From a virus: 24,340 nucleotides of DNA. The stretch spans positions 1 to 24,340 of the IMG/VR virus record IMGVR_UViG_3300008050_000307. One strand, written 5' to 3'. The notes beneath the pieces are model-generated. The model was not told the DNA's origin and searched no databases. It saw only the letters and a program-made list of their open reading frames with translations. Below are positions 14,361-20,568 of the stretch, in pieces (the first letter of the stretch is position 1; every line of letters starts with the position of its first letter). A program made the position numbers and the translations under genes.

Positions 14361-14930
14361 TCAAAGTTTTTCCTTAGTGTCCTTCCATTGAAGTATGCTA
14401 TAAACAGTTAACTTGTCCCAGTTGTCACTCCAGCGTGCGCCTTCCCAAACATGGACGCTGATCCAGTCACTTGTTGAATCCTCGGCGAAACATGGGCCAT
14501 ACCAGCGAATTTGCTTGTCGTCGTCATAAACAAGTCCGTTCATAATATCCTCAACACCCTTGATTAAGTTAGACATATCCCAGTCCATTATGCCTTTTAC
14601 TTGTCTGCCATCAACTTTGCCCTTCTTTGTGCGCTTGGCGTTTGGCGGCGCCTGACGTTTTGCCCCAAAACCAAATGCTATTCCTAATTGCATATCTTTA
14701 CCGAACACGGGCAGTTCTTTGTAATGGGCCAGGAGAGCAGATGTTAATATTTCTTTAACTTGTAATGCCCAGTTTCTATATTCACGAACCCTAGGATTAA
14801 CAAACCTGGTTTTTTGGGTTTCACGAGGCTTTGGTCTAGGACGTATGCGAAAGTTCAAACGCAAATGTTTATTCGGTATGTTTCTTATTACCTGAATTTC
14901 ATTTGGTTTTAGATTTTCTATGTTTACCAT
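14361..14930 (-). CDS. RusA-like Holliday junction resolvase
   Basis: The 189-residue protein carries the RusA-family pattern. An N-terminal strand ends in proline-arginine repeats (FRIRPRPKPRE). The catalytic acidic region is DWDMSNLIKGVEDIMNGLVY (Asp116, Asp118, Asp128), followed by DDDKQIRW with further acidic residues. RusA enzymes are dimeric, metal-dependent endonucleases that cut four-way DNA junctions formed in recombination and late replication, and they debranch DNA before packaging. It overlaps the preceding methyltransferase gene by 7 bases and is the last gene of the early block before the intergenic region. N-terminal residues 1-20 are longer than in the short bacterial form. 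Confidence 0.88.
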   Translation of the reverse strand: MVNIENLKPNEIQVIRNIPNKHLRLNFRIRPRPKPRETQKTRFVNPRVREYRNWALQVKEILTSALLAHYKELPVFGKDMQLGIAFGFGAKRQAPPNAKRTKKGKVDGRQVKGIMDWDMSNLIKGVEDIMNGLVYDDDKQIRWYGPCFAEDSTSDWISVHVWEGARWSDNWDKLTVYSILQWKDTKEKL

Positions 14931-15580
14931 AATGTTTGTTGTGCAGTCTTGCGACCAATTCTTTTTAATGCGTTATCGTAATGCCCTTTGTCGGCTTCAA
15001 TCCCCAAGTATTCCATTCCTTCCATATTTGCCGCAATGGCACTGCTCCCAGAACCCATGTGGGTATCTATAACTTTTTGACCTTTTTCTGCGTAGGTCAG
15101 AAAAATCCATTTGTATAAGGCTATGGGTTTTTGCGTAGGGTGTACCCTATCGCTTTCATCACGCTCCTTTGCCATGAATCCAAACCAGGGGTGTTTATAC
15201 TTGCGCACGGGTTTCTTAAAGCTTGTCCATGCAAGTTCACAATCTGCATAGTCTGTGTCCCCATTGTCTTTGTCCCACACAATCCAAGAGGAACTATTGA
15301 TACCTAAATGTGCAAAATTTTCAATGTAATGATTAGCACCAAACAATATTTGGTTTTTGCTGATTCTAAACAATTGGTCAAAATATGATTTCGTTGGTGC
15401 TGAACTGTCCCAGTTTTCCTCGCCCCTATATAAAGGTCGGCGTATGGTACGTTTTTCATGTTTACCCAAGGACATTTTGGTAACATCAATACCATAGGGT
15501 GGGTCAATTACGGCTAGGTCAAATTCGTCATCTTTATAATTTGGCAAGAACAGGTTGCAATCATCATTTATTAATTCCAT
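14924..15580 (-). CDS. DNA methyltransferase (probably N6-adenine)
   Basis: This 218-residue enzyme has the catalytic motif VIDPPYGIDV (DPPY at residues 26-29) near the N-terminus. At the C-terminus a HPTQKPIALYKWI segment is followed by VIDTHMGSGSSAIAANMEGM, the S-adenosylmethionine-binding motif in which THMGSGSS replaces the more usual PFxGSGT. This motif order (catalytic before cofactor) is the beta class, used for adenine N6 or cytosine N4. It is short, with little room for a separate target-recognition domain. GGAGGG precedes the ATG. It is likely a solitary phage enzyme, as no nuclease gene is next to it. Confidence 0.88.
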   Translation of the reverse strand: MELINDDCNLFLPNYKDDEFDLAVIDPPYGIDVTKMSLGKHEKRTIRRPLYRGEENWDSSAPTKSYFDQLFRISKNQILFGANHYIENFAHLGINSSSWIVWDKDNGDTDYADCELAWTSFKKPVRKYKHPWFGFMAKERDESDRVHPTQKPIALYKWIFLTYAEKGQKVIDTHMGSGSSAIAANMEGMEYLGIEADKGHYDNALKRIGRKTAQQTLW

Positions 15581-15762
15581 TGCTTTCCCTCCAGTTTCTC
15601 ACGCAACGCCTTAAGCATAAGCTCGGCGATTAGTTCTTTGTGGGTTGGTGTCATGCCTTTTATCCCATATGCAACGTCCGTAGCCACATAGCAAGGATTG
15701 TTTATGAACTCCTCGAATGTGGCGGCAGGTACATAAACATTAATCTTTACGTAGTATTCCAT
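15571..15762 (-). CDS. Small hypothetical protein between two methyltransferases
   Basis: The 63-residue protein begins MEYYVKINVYVPAATFEEFI and continues with a helical second half (PTHKELIAELMLKALREKLE). It looks like a small alpha/beta fold and I know no family for it. It starts one base before the end of the upstream methyltransferase gene and overlaps the next methyltransferase start by 10 bases. It is therefore transcribed and probably translated with them. AGAGG stands before the ATG. A role as partner or regulator of a methyltransferase is possible but unsupported. Confidence 0.7.
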   Translation of the reverse strand: MEYYVKINVYVPAATFEEFINNPCYVATDVAYGIKGMTPTHKELIAELMLKALREKLEGKQWN

Positions 15763-16605
15763 TTAAAACCTCTCTAACTCTACGAACATAGGAGCGTCGC
15801 CAGTAATTCTTTTCTGTATTATGTCGCAGTATTCTTTGTTTAATTCCATAAGTATTGCGTTCCGACCTAATCGATCAGCAACGAGTCCAGTAGTCCCAGC
15901 GCCAGCAAAAGGGTCGAGTACGGTGTCCCCTTCTTTAGTTGACGCCTTAATACATAACTCAGGCAATTCTGGTGGGAAGCTGGCAAAGTGGGCTTCCTTA
16001 AATTGCTGGGTGTTTATTGACCATATGGATCTTTTATTGCGTGTTTCCTCATGAGGCAGAATTGCCGCCTCCTGTATAGCCACATTATCAAAATAGTATA
16101 TTTTGCTTTTGCTTAACAGGAATATGTATTCGTGAGCCTTCGTGCATCTATCTTTGACTGGCTCTGGCATGGCATTAGGTTTTTCCCATATTATGTCCTG
16201 TCTTAAGTTCCAACCGTCCTCCTGTAAAGCGAAAGCGACTCGCCACGGTATTCCTATTAAATTTTTAGATCTGAACCCGGGTACTTTGGTATTTATTGGA
16301 TCGTCCTTCGTGTTTCGGTGCTTAGAAGCCTTCGGGTCACGTTTGTCCCCTTTGCCAGTTCCTACGTATGTATCGCCTAAGTTTAACCAAACCACCCCGT
16401 CATCTTTTAAAACACGCCAGATTTCTTTAAAAATTAATCTAATTTTCTCAACGTAATCTCCTGGGATCACTTCCATACCAACCTGTTCGTCGTCATTATA
16501 ATTCCTAAGACCCCAGTACGGAGGGCTTGTTACAACGCACTGAATACTTTGTTTTTCTAACTTTTTTAATTCGGAAAGGCAGTTTCCATGAATAAGTTTT
16601 ATCAT
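15763..16605 (-). CDS. DNA methyltransferase (N4-cytosine or N6-adenine)
   Basis: The 280-residue enzyme starts MIKLIHGNCLSELKKL and has the catalytic motif TSPPYWGLRNY (SPPY at 27-30). SPPY followed by WGLR is frequent in N4-cytosine enzymes, though adenine enzymes also occur. Other family features are WRVLKDDGVVWLNLGD, DIIWEKPNAMPEPVKDRCT, and the cofactor motif DTVLDPFAGAGTTGLVADRL near the C-terminus. The ATG overlaps the stop of the helicase-loader gene (ATGA). Target specificity cannot be read from sequence. It belongs to a run of replication and methylation genes. Confidence 0.9.
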   Translation of the reverse strand: MIKLIHGNCLSELKKLEKQSIQCVVTSPPYWGLRNYNDDEQVGMEVIPGDYVEKIRLIFKEIWRVLKDDGVVWLNLGDTYVGTGKGDKRDPKASKHRNTKDDPINTKVPGFRSKNLIGIPWRVAFALQEDGWNLRQDIIWEKPNAMPEPVKDRCTKAHEYIFLLSKSKIYYFDNVAIQEAAILPHEETRNKRSIWSINTQQFKEAHFASFPPELPELCIKASTKEGDTVLDPFAGAGTTGLVADRLGRNAILMELNKEYCDIIQKRITGDAPMFVELERF

Positions 16606-17309
16606 AGCTCTGCTCGCATATCTTTTCCTCGCATTTCAAAAAAGTTTCCAGTCGTCAGGCGACTCACGGCACGTATACCTATCGCAGTTGCCAAGCTATT
16701 CTTTTTGCTTTTATCTAACGACAGATTAGTTACCACAAGCGTTGGCTTTTCTAAACTGTACCTATCGTCTATTACGCCGTGATATATGGACTTTAAATAA
16801 CCTCGTGGGTCATGTTCAACTCCAACATCATCAAGCACCAAGTAGGGAGTATTGGTTAGCATTTCCCTGTACTTATCGGCGGCGTTGTCCTCAAAGTTTC
16901 TAAGTTGCCTATTTAATTCAACGGCTCGACTGTAATAACCACGCTCGCCTTTCTTTACCAATTCGATTAGCGCCGCCTTGGCAAGATGGGTTTTTCCAAT
17001 ACCCGTGTTTCCAGATATGGTCAGAAAGTTATACTTGTTCGCCACCCACCCCTTATATTCTTTGACCATAGCCTTTGCTTGGGCTTGAGCCAAAGAAACA
17101 CTTTGCTTTGTTGGTTTGTAGTTACTGAACTTAAAGTTCTTTACATCAAGCTGGGTGAGTCCCAAGATGTCAGGGTTGGCAAGCATAATATCCACTTGCC
17201 TACTTTTTTGACAAGAGCAAGCAAACCATTTCGATGTCCCGTCATCAAATACTGAATAACCTAACCACCCAGTCCCTTCGCAAATTGCACAATCTGAAGT
17301 TGCTATCAC
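16602..17309 (-). CDS. DnaC/IstB-like helicase loader ATPase
   Basis: This 235-residue AAA+ ATPase has an N-terminal zinc-finger-like cluster (C7, C10, C31, C33). Walker A is SGNTGIGKTHLAKAAL (G100-T107), Walker B is YLVLDDVG (D160, D161), and a sensor-type segment VVTNLS follows. This is the layout of DnaC-family loaders, which place the replicative helicase on single-stranded DNA. The start is GTG at 17309, with AAGGAGG four bases before it, overlapping the stop of the upstream gene (GTGA). No replicative helicase gene is in this window, so the phage probably uses the host helicase or encodes one elsewhere. Confidence 0.9.
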   Translation of the reverse strand: MIATSDCAICEGTGWLGYSVFDDGTSKWFACSCQKSRQVDIMLANPDILGLTQLDVKNFKFSNYKPTKQSVSLAQAQAKAMVKEYKGWVANKYNFLTISGNTGIGKTHLAKAALIELVKKGERGYYSRAVELNRQLRNFEDNAADKYREMLTNTPYLVLDDVGVEHDPRGYLKSIYHGVIDDRYSLEKPTLVVTNLSLDKSKKNSLATAIGIRAVSRLTTGNFFEMRGKDMRAEL

Positions 17310-17743
17310 TTGTCCTCCTTCAATTGAAAATATGGTGGCTTTTCGGCCGCCTGACCAGTTGGCTTAATTTCAATTCTGTAGTTCAGCGCATACCGTGACT
17401 TATCTATGGCTTCTTGCACTCGACCTTTGTACTTGCGGCCGATCGAATAAATCTTGCGACCGTCCCAATCCCGTTTTTCGGGGATTACCTTTTTCAAACT
17501 GTCCCACTCTTCTGGGGTTAATAATTCCTTAAGGTGGGCAGTCATACTGTCCTCACGGTAAACCCAGTTGCTTTGCTTTTTCTGGATATTGAAGCCTTCG
17601 CAAGCCAACGCTTCATCTTCCCCCATTCGCCTTTCGAGTTCCCTAGCTAAAGAAGCTTGTTTGTCCCTTAAGGCTATGATGTCCTCGTTCATTCTTTCCC
17701 AAGCCCTTGCAATCTGCTCGGTAGTTTTTTCCTGTAAATTCAC
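17306..17743 (-). CDS. Hypothetical protein ahead of the helicase loader
   Basis: The 145-residue protein begins with about 40 residues of charged helix (IARAWERMNEDIIALRDKQA), probably a coiled coil. A compact domain follows, with HLKELLTPEEWDSLKKVIPE and later RVQEAIDKSRYALNYRIEIK. No family is recognised. The start is GTG at 17743 with AGGAGG five bases upstream. The stop overlaps the GTG of the DnaC-like gene, so co-translation and a role in replication initiation are plausible. The aromatic, lysine-rich ending (PYFQLKEDK) could contact DNA. Confidence 0.75.
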   Translation of the reverse strand: MNLQEKTTEQIARAWERMNEDIIALRDKQASLARELERRMGEDEALACEGFNIQKKQSNWVYREDSMTAHLKELLTPEEWDSLKKVIPEKRDWDGRKIYSIGRKYKGRVQEAIDKSRYALNYRIEIKPTGQAAEKPPYFQLKEDK

Positions 17744-17830
17744 AGAAACCTCCTATACTTTGTTTGTTAAACATATTCGTTGTTTAGTATCTCTTTCTCT
17801 TTCAATAAAGCTTTAGTTCTTTATTCTTTC

Positions 17831-17873
17831 TATATATAGATATAGATATATATATATAAGACTATCTATATCT
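17831..17873. repeat. TA-rich simple repeat and dyad at gene end
   Basis: A run of TATATA/GATATA lies between the 158-residue gene and the next operon member and overlaps the last codons of the former. AGATATAG (17838-17845) and CTATATCT (17866-17873) form an 8-bp inverted repeat. No T-run of terminator type follows. Such a stretch melts easily and could be a DNA-unwinding element near replication genes, or simple slippage. The rest of the gap 17744-17865 has an AATAAAG/CTTTATT hairpin and no gene. Confidence 0.5.
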
Positions 17874-18342
17874 TTCTCTTTTCATAATTAAGATCTCCTG
17901 GCACTGAAACCCATTTTGTGCTTCGTCTGAATTTGTAGTTTATTTGTTTGCCTTCGAACCATATTTGAAGCTTTCTCCAGATTTGTCCGTTCCTAACTGT
18001 AAACTCGAAGGGATTTGTTTGACCGTGTTCGGCGGCGACCCACTGCAAACTTGTCATTGCTTTTTTTATCACAGGTGGCGCAAATACTATAATCTCGCTT
18101 GGTGGGTATGAGTACCATTCCCCTGTGAGCTTGTCCTCCACGTATGCAAAATTAAAGTAGCAACCGTTTCCATAAGCGCTTTCGATCTTGGGGTCAAGAA
18201 ACCTCTCAGGTAACCCATGAGATGTGTCGCCGACCTTCTGATACCTCCTAGGCAGTTGCCCAGTCTTTTTATATTTCATTCCGAACGTATGCTCTATGAA
18301 AAGTATGCGGTCATTAAACTCCGAAATATATGCGTCGGTCAT
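17866..18342 (-). CDS. Hypothetical 158-residue protein
   Basis: I start at the ATG at 18342 rather than the in-frame ATG at 18360, because GGAGGAAAAA lies at the correct distance before the former, and its ATGA overlaps the stop of the 33-residue membrane gene. The protein begins MTDAYISEFNDRILFIEHTF and contains YGNGCYFNFAYVEDKLTGEW and a helix ending IKKAMTSLQWVAAEH. A basic, strand-rich C-terminus follows (RKLQIWFEGKQINYKFRRST), which may bind nucleic acid. No family is recognised. It lies in the early block between the methyltransferase pair and the helicase loader operon. Confidence 0.75.
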   Translation of the reverse strand: MTDAYISEFNDRILFIEHTFGMKYKKTGQLPRRYQKVGDTSHGLPERFLDPKIESAYGNGCYFNFAYVEDKLTGEWYSYPPSEIIVFAPPVIKKAMTSLQWVAAEHGQTNPFEFTVRNGQIWRKLQIWFEGKQINYKFRRSTKWVSVPGDLNYEKRKI

Positions 18343-18440
18343 TTTTTCCTCCATAACCATAAGATTAATGTTGATGTGGAAACTGTTAAAATCCAGTAGC
18401 CAAGTTTCATTTGTAGTTCTTTTTTTTCTGATTTATTCAT
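18339..18440 (-). CDS. 33-residue single-pass membrane protein
   Basis: An ATG at 18440 overlaps the stop codon of the C5-methyltransferase frame (TAATG), and the TGA overlaps the start of the next gene (ATGA). The reading frame is thus fitted exactly between two genes. The product starts MNKSEKKELQMKLGYW, continues with a hydrophobic segment ILTVSTSTLILWLW, and ends RKK. This is one short transmembrane helix with basic residues on both ends. No strong Shine-Dalgarno is seen, so it would depend on termination of the upstream frame. Function unknown; tiny phage membrane proteins include holin- and toxin-like peptides. Confidence 0.6.
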   Translation of the reverse strand: MNKSEKKELQMKLGYWILTVSTSTLILWLWRKK

Positions 18441-20049
18441 TACTTGCCCCATATTCTTGCGACCAATATGCGCAACGCCGTAGCAGATTGTAAAGGTACA
18501 ACTCCGTTTCCGAGGATTCTAAGTCTATTAACTCGGTCGAGCTGATTTGCCACCCCATCAACCATTCCACGAACTTTGGATTCAAACGCAGATTTCTCCA
18601 ACGCTGGAGCGAGGTCTGGTCGTTCTTTAATGATTCGGTGCCAGGTGAGCTTTTCGCTTGGTCTTGGTGGGAATGCTGATTTGCTACTGACATTTCCGAG
18701 GTTTCCCCTTTCGTGTCCTTCTCCTGGTTCGGCGTCCCCATTAAACTGGCTTGCGTCCCTAAGCTTAGACTGTTTCTTTTTTCCATGTTGGTTTCGGGAA
18801 AGTTCATATTGTTCATTGTTGAGGGCGTCGCCCAAGTCATCATGTTGTCCATCACTTTCCGACTCAAAGGTTCTAGTCCCTTGCTCCCCTGTGTTTCGCC
18901 GCCTAGCCTGAACTGACTGGAGGCGTTCGGCGTCCTCCATTCGTTCGGGTTGACCCATTCCTTCTCCTCCGTCGTCGTCATTTCTTTGTCGAATTTTACC
19001 TCCTTCGTCAGGGTTTCCAATGCCGATTTGATTATCTCCCATTGTGTCAATGTCGGATAACTGAAGTAATCTTTTTCTTTCCTGAACCAATGCTCTACGG
19101 TTGTCTTTGGCAGTTCCGTCTGGTTCGATAATTCTGCCACTGTCGTCGTAGAGCGAAGCCAAGTTGTGAAATCCTTGTGGCTTGGAAGGTTTGGTCTGCT
19201 TATTATCGGTTCGTCCGTCAAGTCTGCCAAACCCGGGTTCTGCCGTAGCTCCTCCAGCATTACTTTGTCCGATAGGGTCATCTGTACCCGTGCGCCTGAC
19301 GACCTCATGATTTTCCCTTTGTGAATTTTGCTCGCTTTGTTTTGTGGGTTGTCGTTCTCGGTGTGTGTTGGTGTCGTCCATAGTCTGTCCTCCTCTAACT
19401 GTCTGACTTGTTCCACACTGTGATCCCTGAGCTTTGGTTTCAATGGATCGTTCCTCATAGATTTTAGGCCGCCCTCGCCGTCCGACCCAATAGGGGTCAG
19501 CCATACTTGGTCTAGTCCCTTCTTGGTATGCGAGGATAAAGACCCTTTTGCGTTGGTGTGACGCACCGACGTCGGACGCTTTGAAAGTTGTCCATTCTGC
19601 ATTGAACCCGATGGTGGAAAGGTCGCCGAGTATTCGTCCAATTCCTTCGTGAACAAGGACGCCTGAAACGTTTTCCAAGAAGATGTTTCTTGGTCGTACC
19701 TCGCAAACAATTCGCCAGATGTCGTCCCAGAGCCACCTTTCGTCTTGGTCTGTTCGCATTTGTCCAGCGACGCTAAAGGGTTGGCATGGGAATCCTCCAA
19801 TGATCCAATCCACTTTGTTATGAAATGGTTTGCCGTCGAAGGTGTTGGAATCAGTGAACAAAGGTGCTTCGTCCAACCTCCCTTGTCGCATTGAACTTTC
19901 CAATACCGAGATTGCCGCAAAGTCTCTTTCAACGTAACAGACCGTGCGAGTTGGTCTGCCAATTCCGATGGCGACTCCAATATCCAATCCACCACCTCCA
20001 CTGTAGAGGCTAAGGATTGTCTGAGGTTTTTCGGTATTATTACCCACAT
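18433..20049 (-). CDS. Overlapping 538-residue protein (frame B) coextensive with the methyltransferase
   Basis: This frame runs stop-free for 538 codons on the same strand as the methyltransferase, beginning 2 bases before it and ending 7 bases after it. Its ATG overlaps the stop of the upstream gene (TAATG) and has AAGGAG four bases before it. The translation is protein-like: FARYDQETSSWKTFQASL (residues 115-132), SATFPPSGSMQNGQLS, repeated W-x-T-P segments (VWLTPIGSDGE, LWTTPTHTEND, EWRTPNASSQF, TWATPSTMNNM), and NPKFVEWLMGW at 490-500. From memory these match phage hypothetical proteins with 'RYDPxTSSWxTSQ' and 'NPxFVEWLMG' motifs. Function unknown. It could instead be an evolutionary shadow frame. 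Confidence 0.6.
   Translation of the reverse strand: MWVIIPKNLRQSLASTVEVVDWILESPSELADQLARSVTLKETLRQSRYWKVQCDKGGWTKHLCSLIPTPSTANHFITKWIGSLEDSHANPLASLDKCEQTKTKGGSGTTSGELFARYDQETSSWKTFQASLFTKELDEYSATFPPSGSMQNGQLSKRPTSVRHTNAKGSLSSHTKKGLDQVWLTPIGSDGEGGLKSMRNDPLKPKLRDHSVEQVRQLEEDRLWTTPTHTENDNPQNKASKIHKGKIMRSSGARVQMTLSDKVMLEELRQNPGLADLTDEPIISRPNLPSHKDFTTWLRSTTTVAELSNQTELPKTTVEHWFRKEKDYFSYPTLTQWEIIKSALETLTKEVKFDKEMTTTEEKEWVNPNEWRTPNASSQFRLGGETQGSKGLEPLSRKVMDNMMTWATPSTMNNMNFPETNMEKRNSLSLGTQASLMGTPNQEKDTKGETSEMSVANQHSHQDQAKSSPGTESLKNDQTSLQRWRNLRLNPKFVEWLMGWQISSTELIDLESSETELYLYNLLRRCAYWSQEYGASNE
18440..20047 (-). CDS. C5-cytosine DNA methyltransferase (frame A of an overlapping pair)
   Basis: The 535-residue protein has the ordered motifs of C5-cytosine methyltransferases. 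Motif I is LSLYSGGGGLD (residues 13-22) and the catalytic Cys is in GGFPCQPFS (C88). FLENVSGV (ENV, about 125) and SHQRKRVFI (about 163-170) follow, and LGNGVVP lies near 513-518. Between about 180 and 460 is a hydrophilic region of short repeats (MADPYW, MDDTNT, MEDAER, LGDALN) and no clear target-recognition domain. I choose GTG at 20047 because AAGGAG stands six bases before it; an upstream GTG at 20071 has no such site. Almost the entire gene is overlapped by a second same-strand frame. Confidence 0.9.
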   Translation of the reverse strand: MGNNTEKPQTILSLYSGGGGLDIGVAIGIGRPTRTVCYVERDFAAISVLESSMRQGRLDEAPLFTDSNTFDGKPFHNKVDWIIGGFPCQPFSVAGQMRTDQDERWLWDDIWRIVCEVRPRNIFLENVSGVLVHEGIGRILGDLSTIGFNAEWTTFKASDVGASHQRKRVFILAYQEGTRPSMADPYWVGRRGRPKIYEERSIETKAQGSQCGTSQTVRGGQTMDDTNTHRERQPTKQSEQNSQRENHEVVRRTGTDDPIGQSNAGGATAEPGFGRLDGRTDNKQTKPSKPQGFHNLASLYDDSGRIIEPDGTAKDNRRALVQERKRLLQLSDIDTMGDNQIGIGNPDEGGKIRQRNDDDGGEGMGQPERMEDAERLQSVQARRRNTGEQGTRTFESESDGQHDDLGDALNNEQYELSRNQHGKKKQSKLRDASQFNGDAEPGEGHERGNLGNVSSKSAFPPRPSEKLTWHRIIKERPDLAPALEKSAFESKVRGMVDGVANQLDRVNRLRILGNGVVPLQSATALRILVARIWGK

Positions 20050-20058
20050 TATGCTCCT
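20045..20058 (-). promoter_or_regulatory. Shared Shine-Dalgarno with overlapping ATG/GTG starts
   Basis: The minus strand reads AAGGAGCATAATGTG, in which AAGGAG serves ATG (frame B, four bases away) and GTG (frame A, six bases away). The ATG and GTG overlap by one base. The TAA of the previous gene overlaps the ATG. One ribosome binding site could thus start two proteins in two frames. Confidence 0.6.
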
Positions 20059-20237
20059 TCTTTTCCACCACAGTTAGGGCAATAATTTACGCAACCATGC
20101 TTGTTTAATTGCTCTAAAACTTTTTCAACCAGTCTAATATCAAGTTCCGAACTGTCCTTCATATCCTCTAAACTTTCCGTTAATAGCTCCATTAGCAACT
20201 TTATTCTTTCAAACTCTATTGGTATTTGTTTTTCCAA
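20049..20237 (-). CDS. Small helical protein with C-terminal cysteine motif
   Basis: I place the start at a TTG (20237-20235) preceded by AAAGGAG with a six-base spacer; the longer in-frame ATG starts lie further inside the previous gene and have no site. The 62-residue product begins MEKQIPIEFERIKLLMELLT, which is a helical, leucine-rich segment, and continues with a second helix. It ends NKHGCVNYCPNCGG (C49, C53, C56), an incomplete zinc-ribbon-like motif that might be completed in a dimer. It overlaps the HTH gene by 29 bases and passes to the overlapping methyltransferase pair through TAATG. Function unknown. Confidence 0.65.
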   Translation of the reverse strand: MEKQIPIEFERIKLLMELLTESLEDMKDSSELDIRLVEKVLEQLNKHGCVNYCPNCGGKEGA

Positions 20238-20568
20238 TTTTTTCTCCTTTTCTATATTTACCGAAACATTCGGTGCAATAGATCGCTTTGTTTCCATAAT
20301 GTTTATCCCACCCATGGAATAAAACTGAACAACCTTGGCACTCATAGAACCTCTTAGGCTTTTGCCATTCCTCGCCGTAGTAGTTCTTTAATATCTTTGC
20401 CACCATTGTTCGGCTTATACCATGGTCGCTCCCTATATCTGAGAGCGACCTGTTTGGTGTAGATGTATAGGCTTCAATTATTTTTTTGTTTCGTCTTTTT
20501 TTGTATCCGAGTTTTCCAAGTTCTCCTCTTTCTCCTCGTCTACTTTTTCTTTTGCTGGCGGTCCCCAT
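20209..20568 (-). CDS. Helix-turn-helix protein with C-terminal zinc ribbon
   Basis: The 119-residue protein has a very basic N-terminus (GTASKRKSRRGERG) and a helix-turn-helix at about 30-62 (RSLSDIGSDHGISRTMVAKI). A zinc site follows, with C77, C80, C98 and C101 (ECQGC ... CTECF). It is probably a DNA-binding regulator or a primosome-type protein. It begins inside the end of the 305-residue gene (91-base overlap) with a weak AGG before ATG, so the exact start is uncertain. The order HTH protein, small cysteine protein, methyltransferase could make it a regulator of this group. Confidence 0.75.
   Translation of the reverse strand: MGTASKRKSRRGERGELGKLGYKKRRNKKIIEAYTSTPNRSLSDIGSDHGISRTMVAKILKNYYGEEWQKPKRFYECQGCSVLFHGWDKHYGNKAIYCTECFGKYRKGEKIGKTNTNRV

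Noticed and set aside
18576-18911. Plus-strand 111-codon frame opposite the methyltransferase
   Set aside because: It lies antisense without a ribosome binding site and has low-complexity serine/leucine composition typical of an antisense shadow.
19512-19736. Third-frame 74-codon frame inside the methyltransferase gene
   Set aside because: It is short, has no start signal, and is bounded by stops, as expected for a shadow frame; it serves as a control for frame B.
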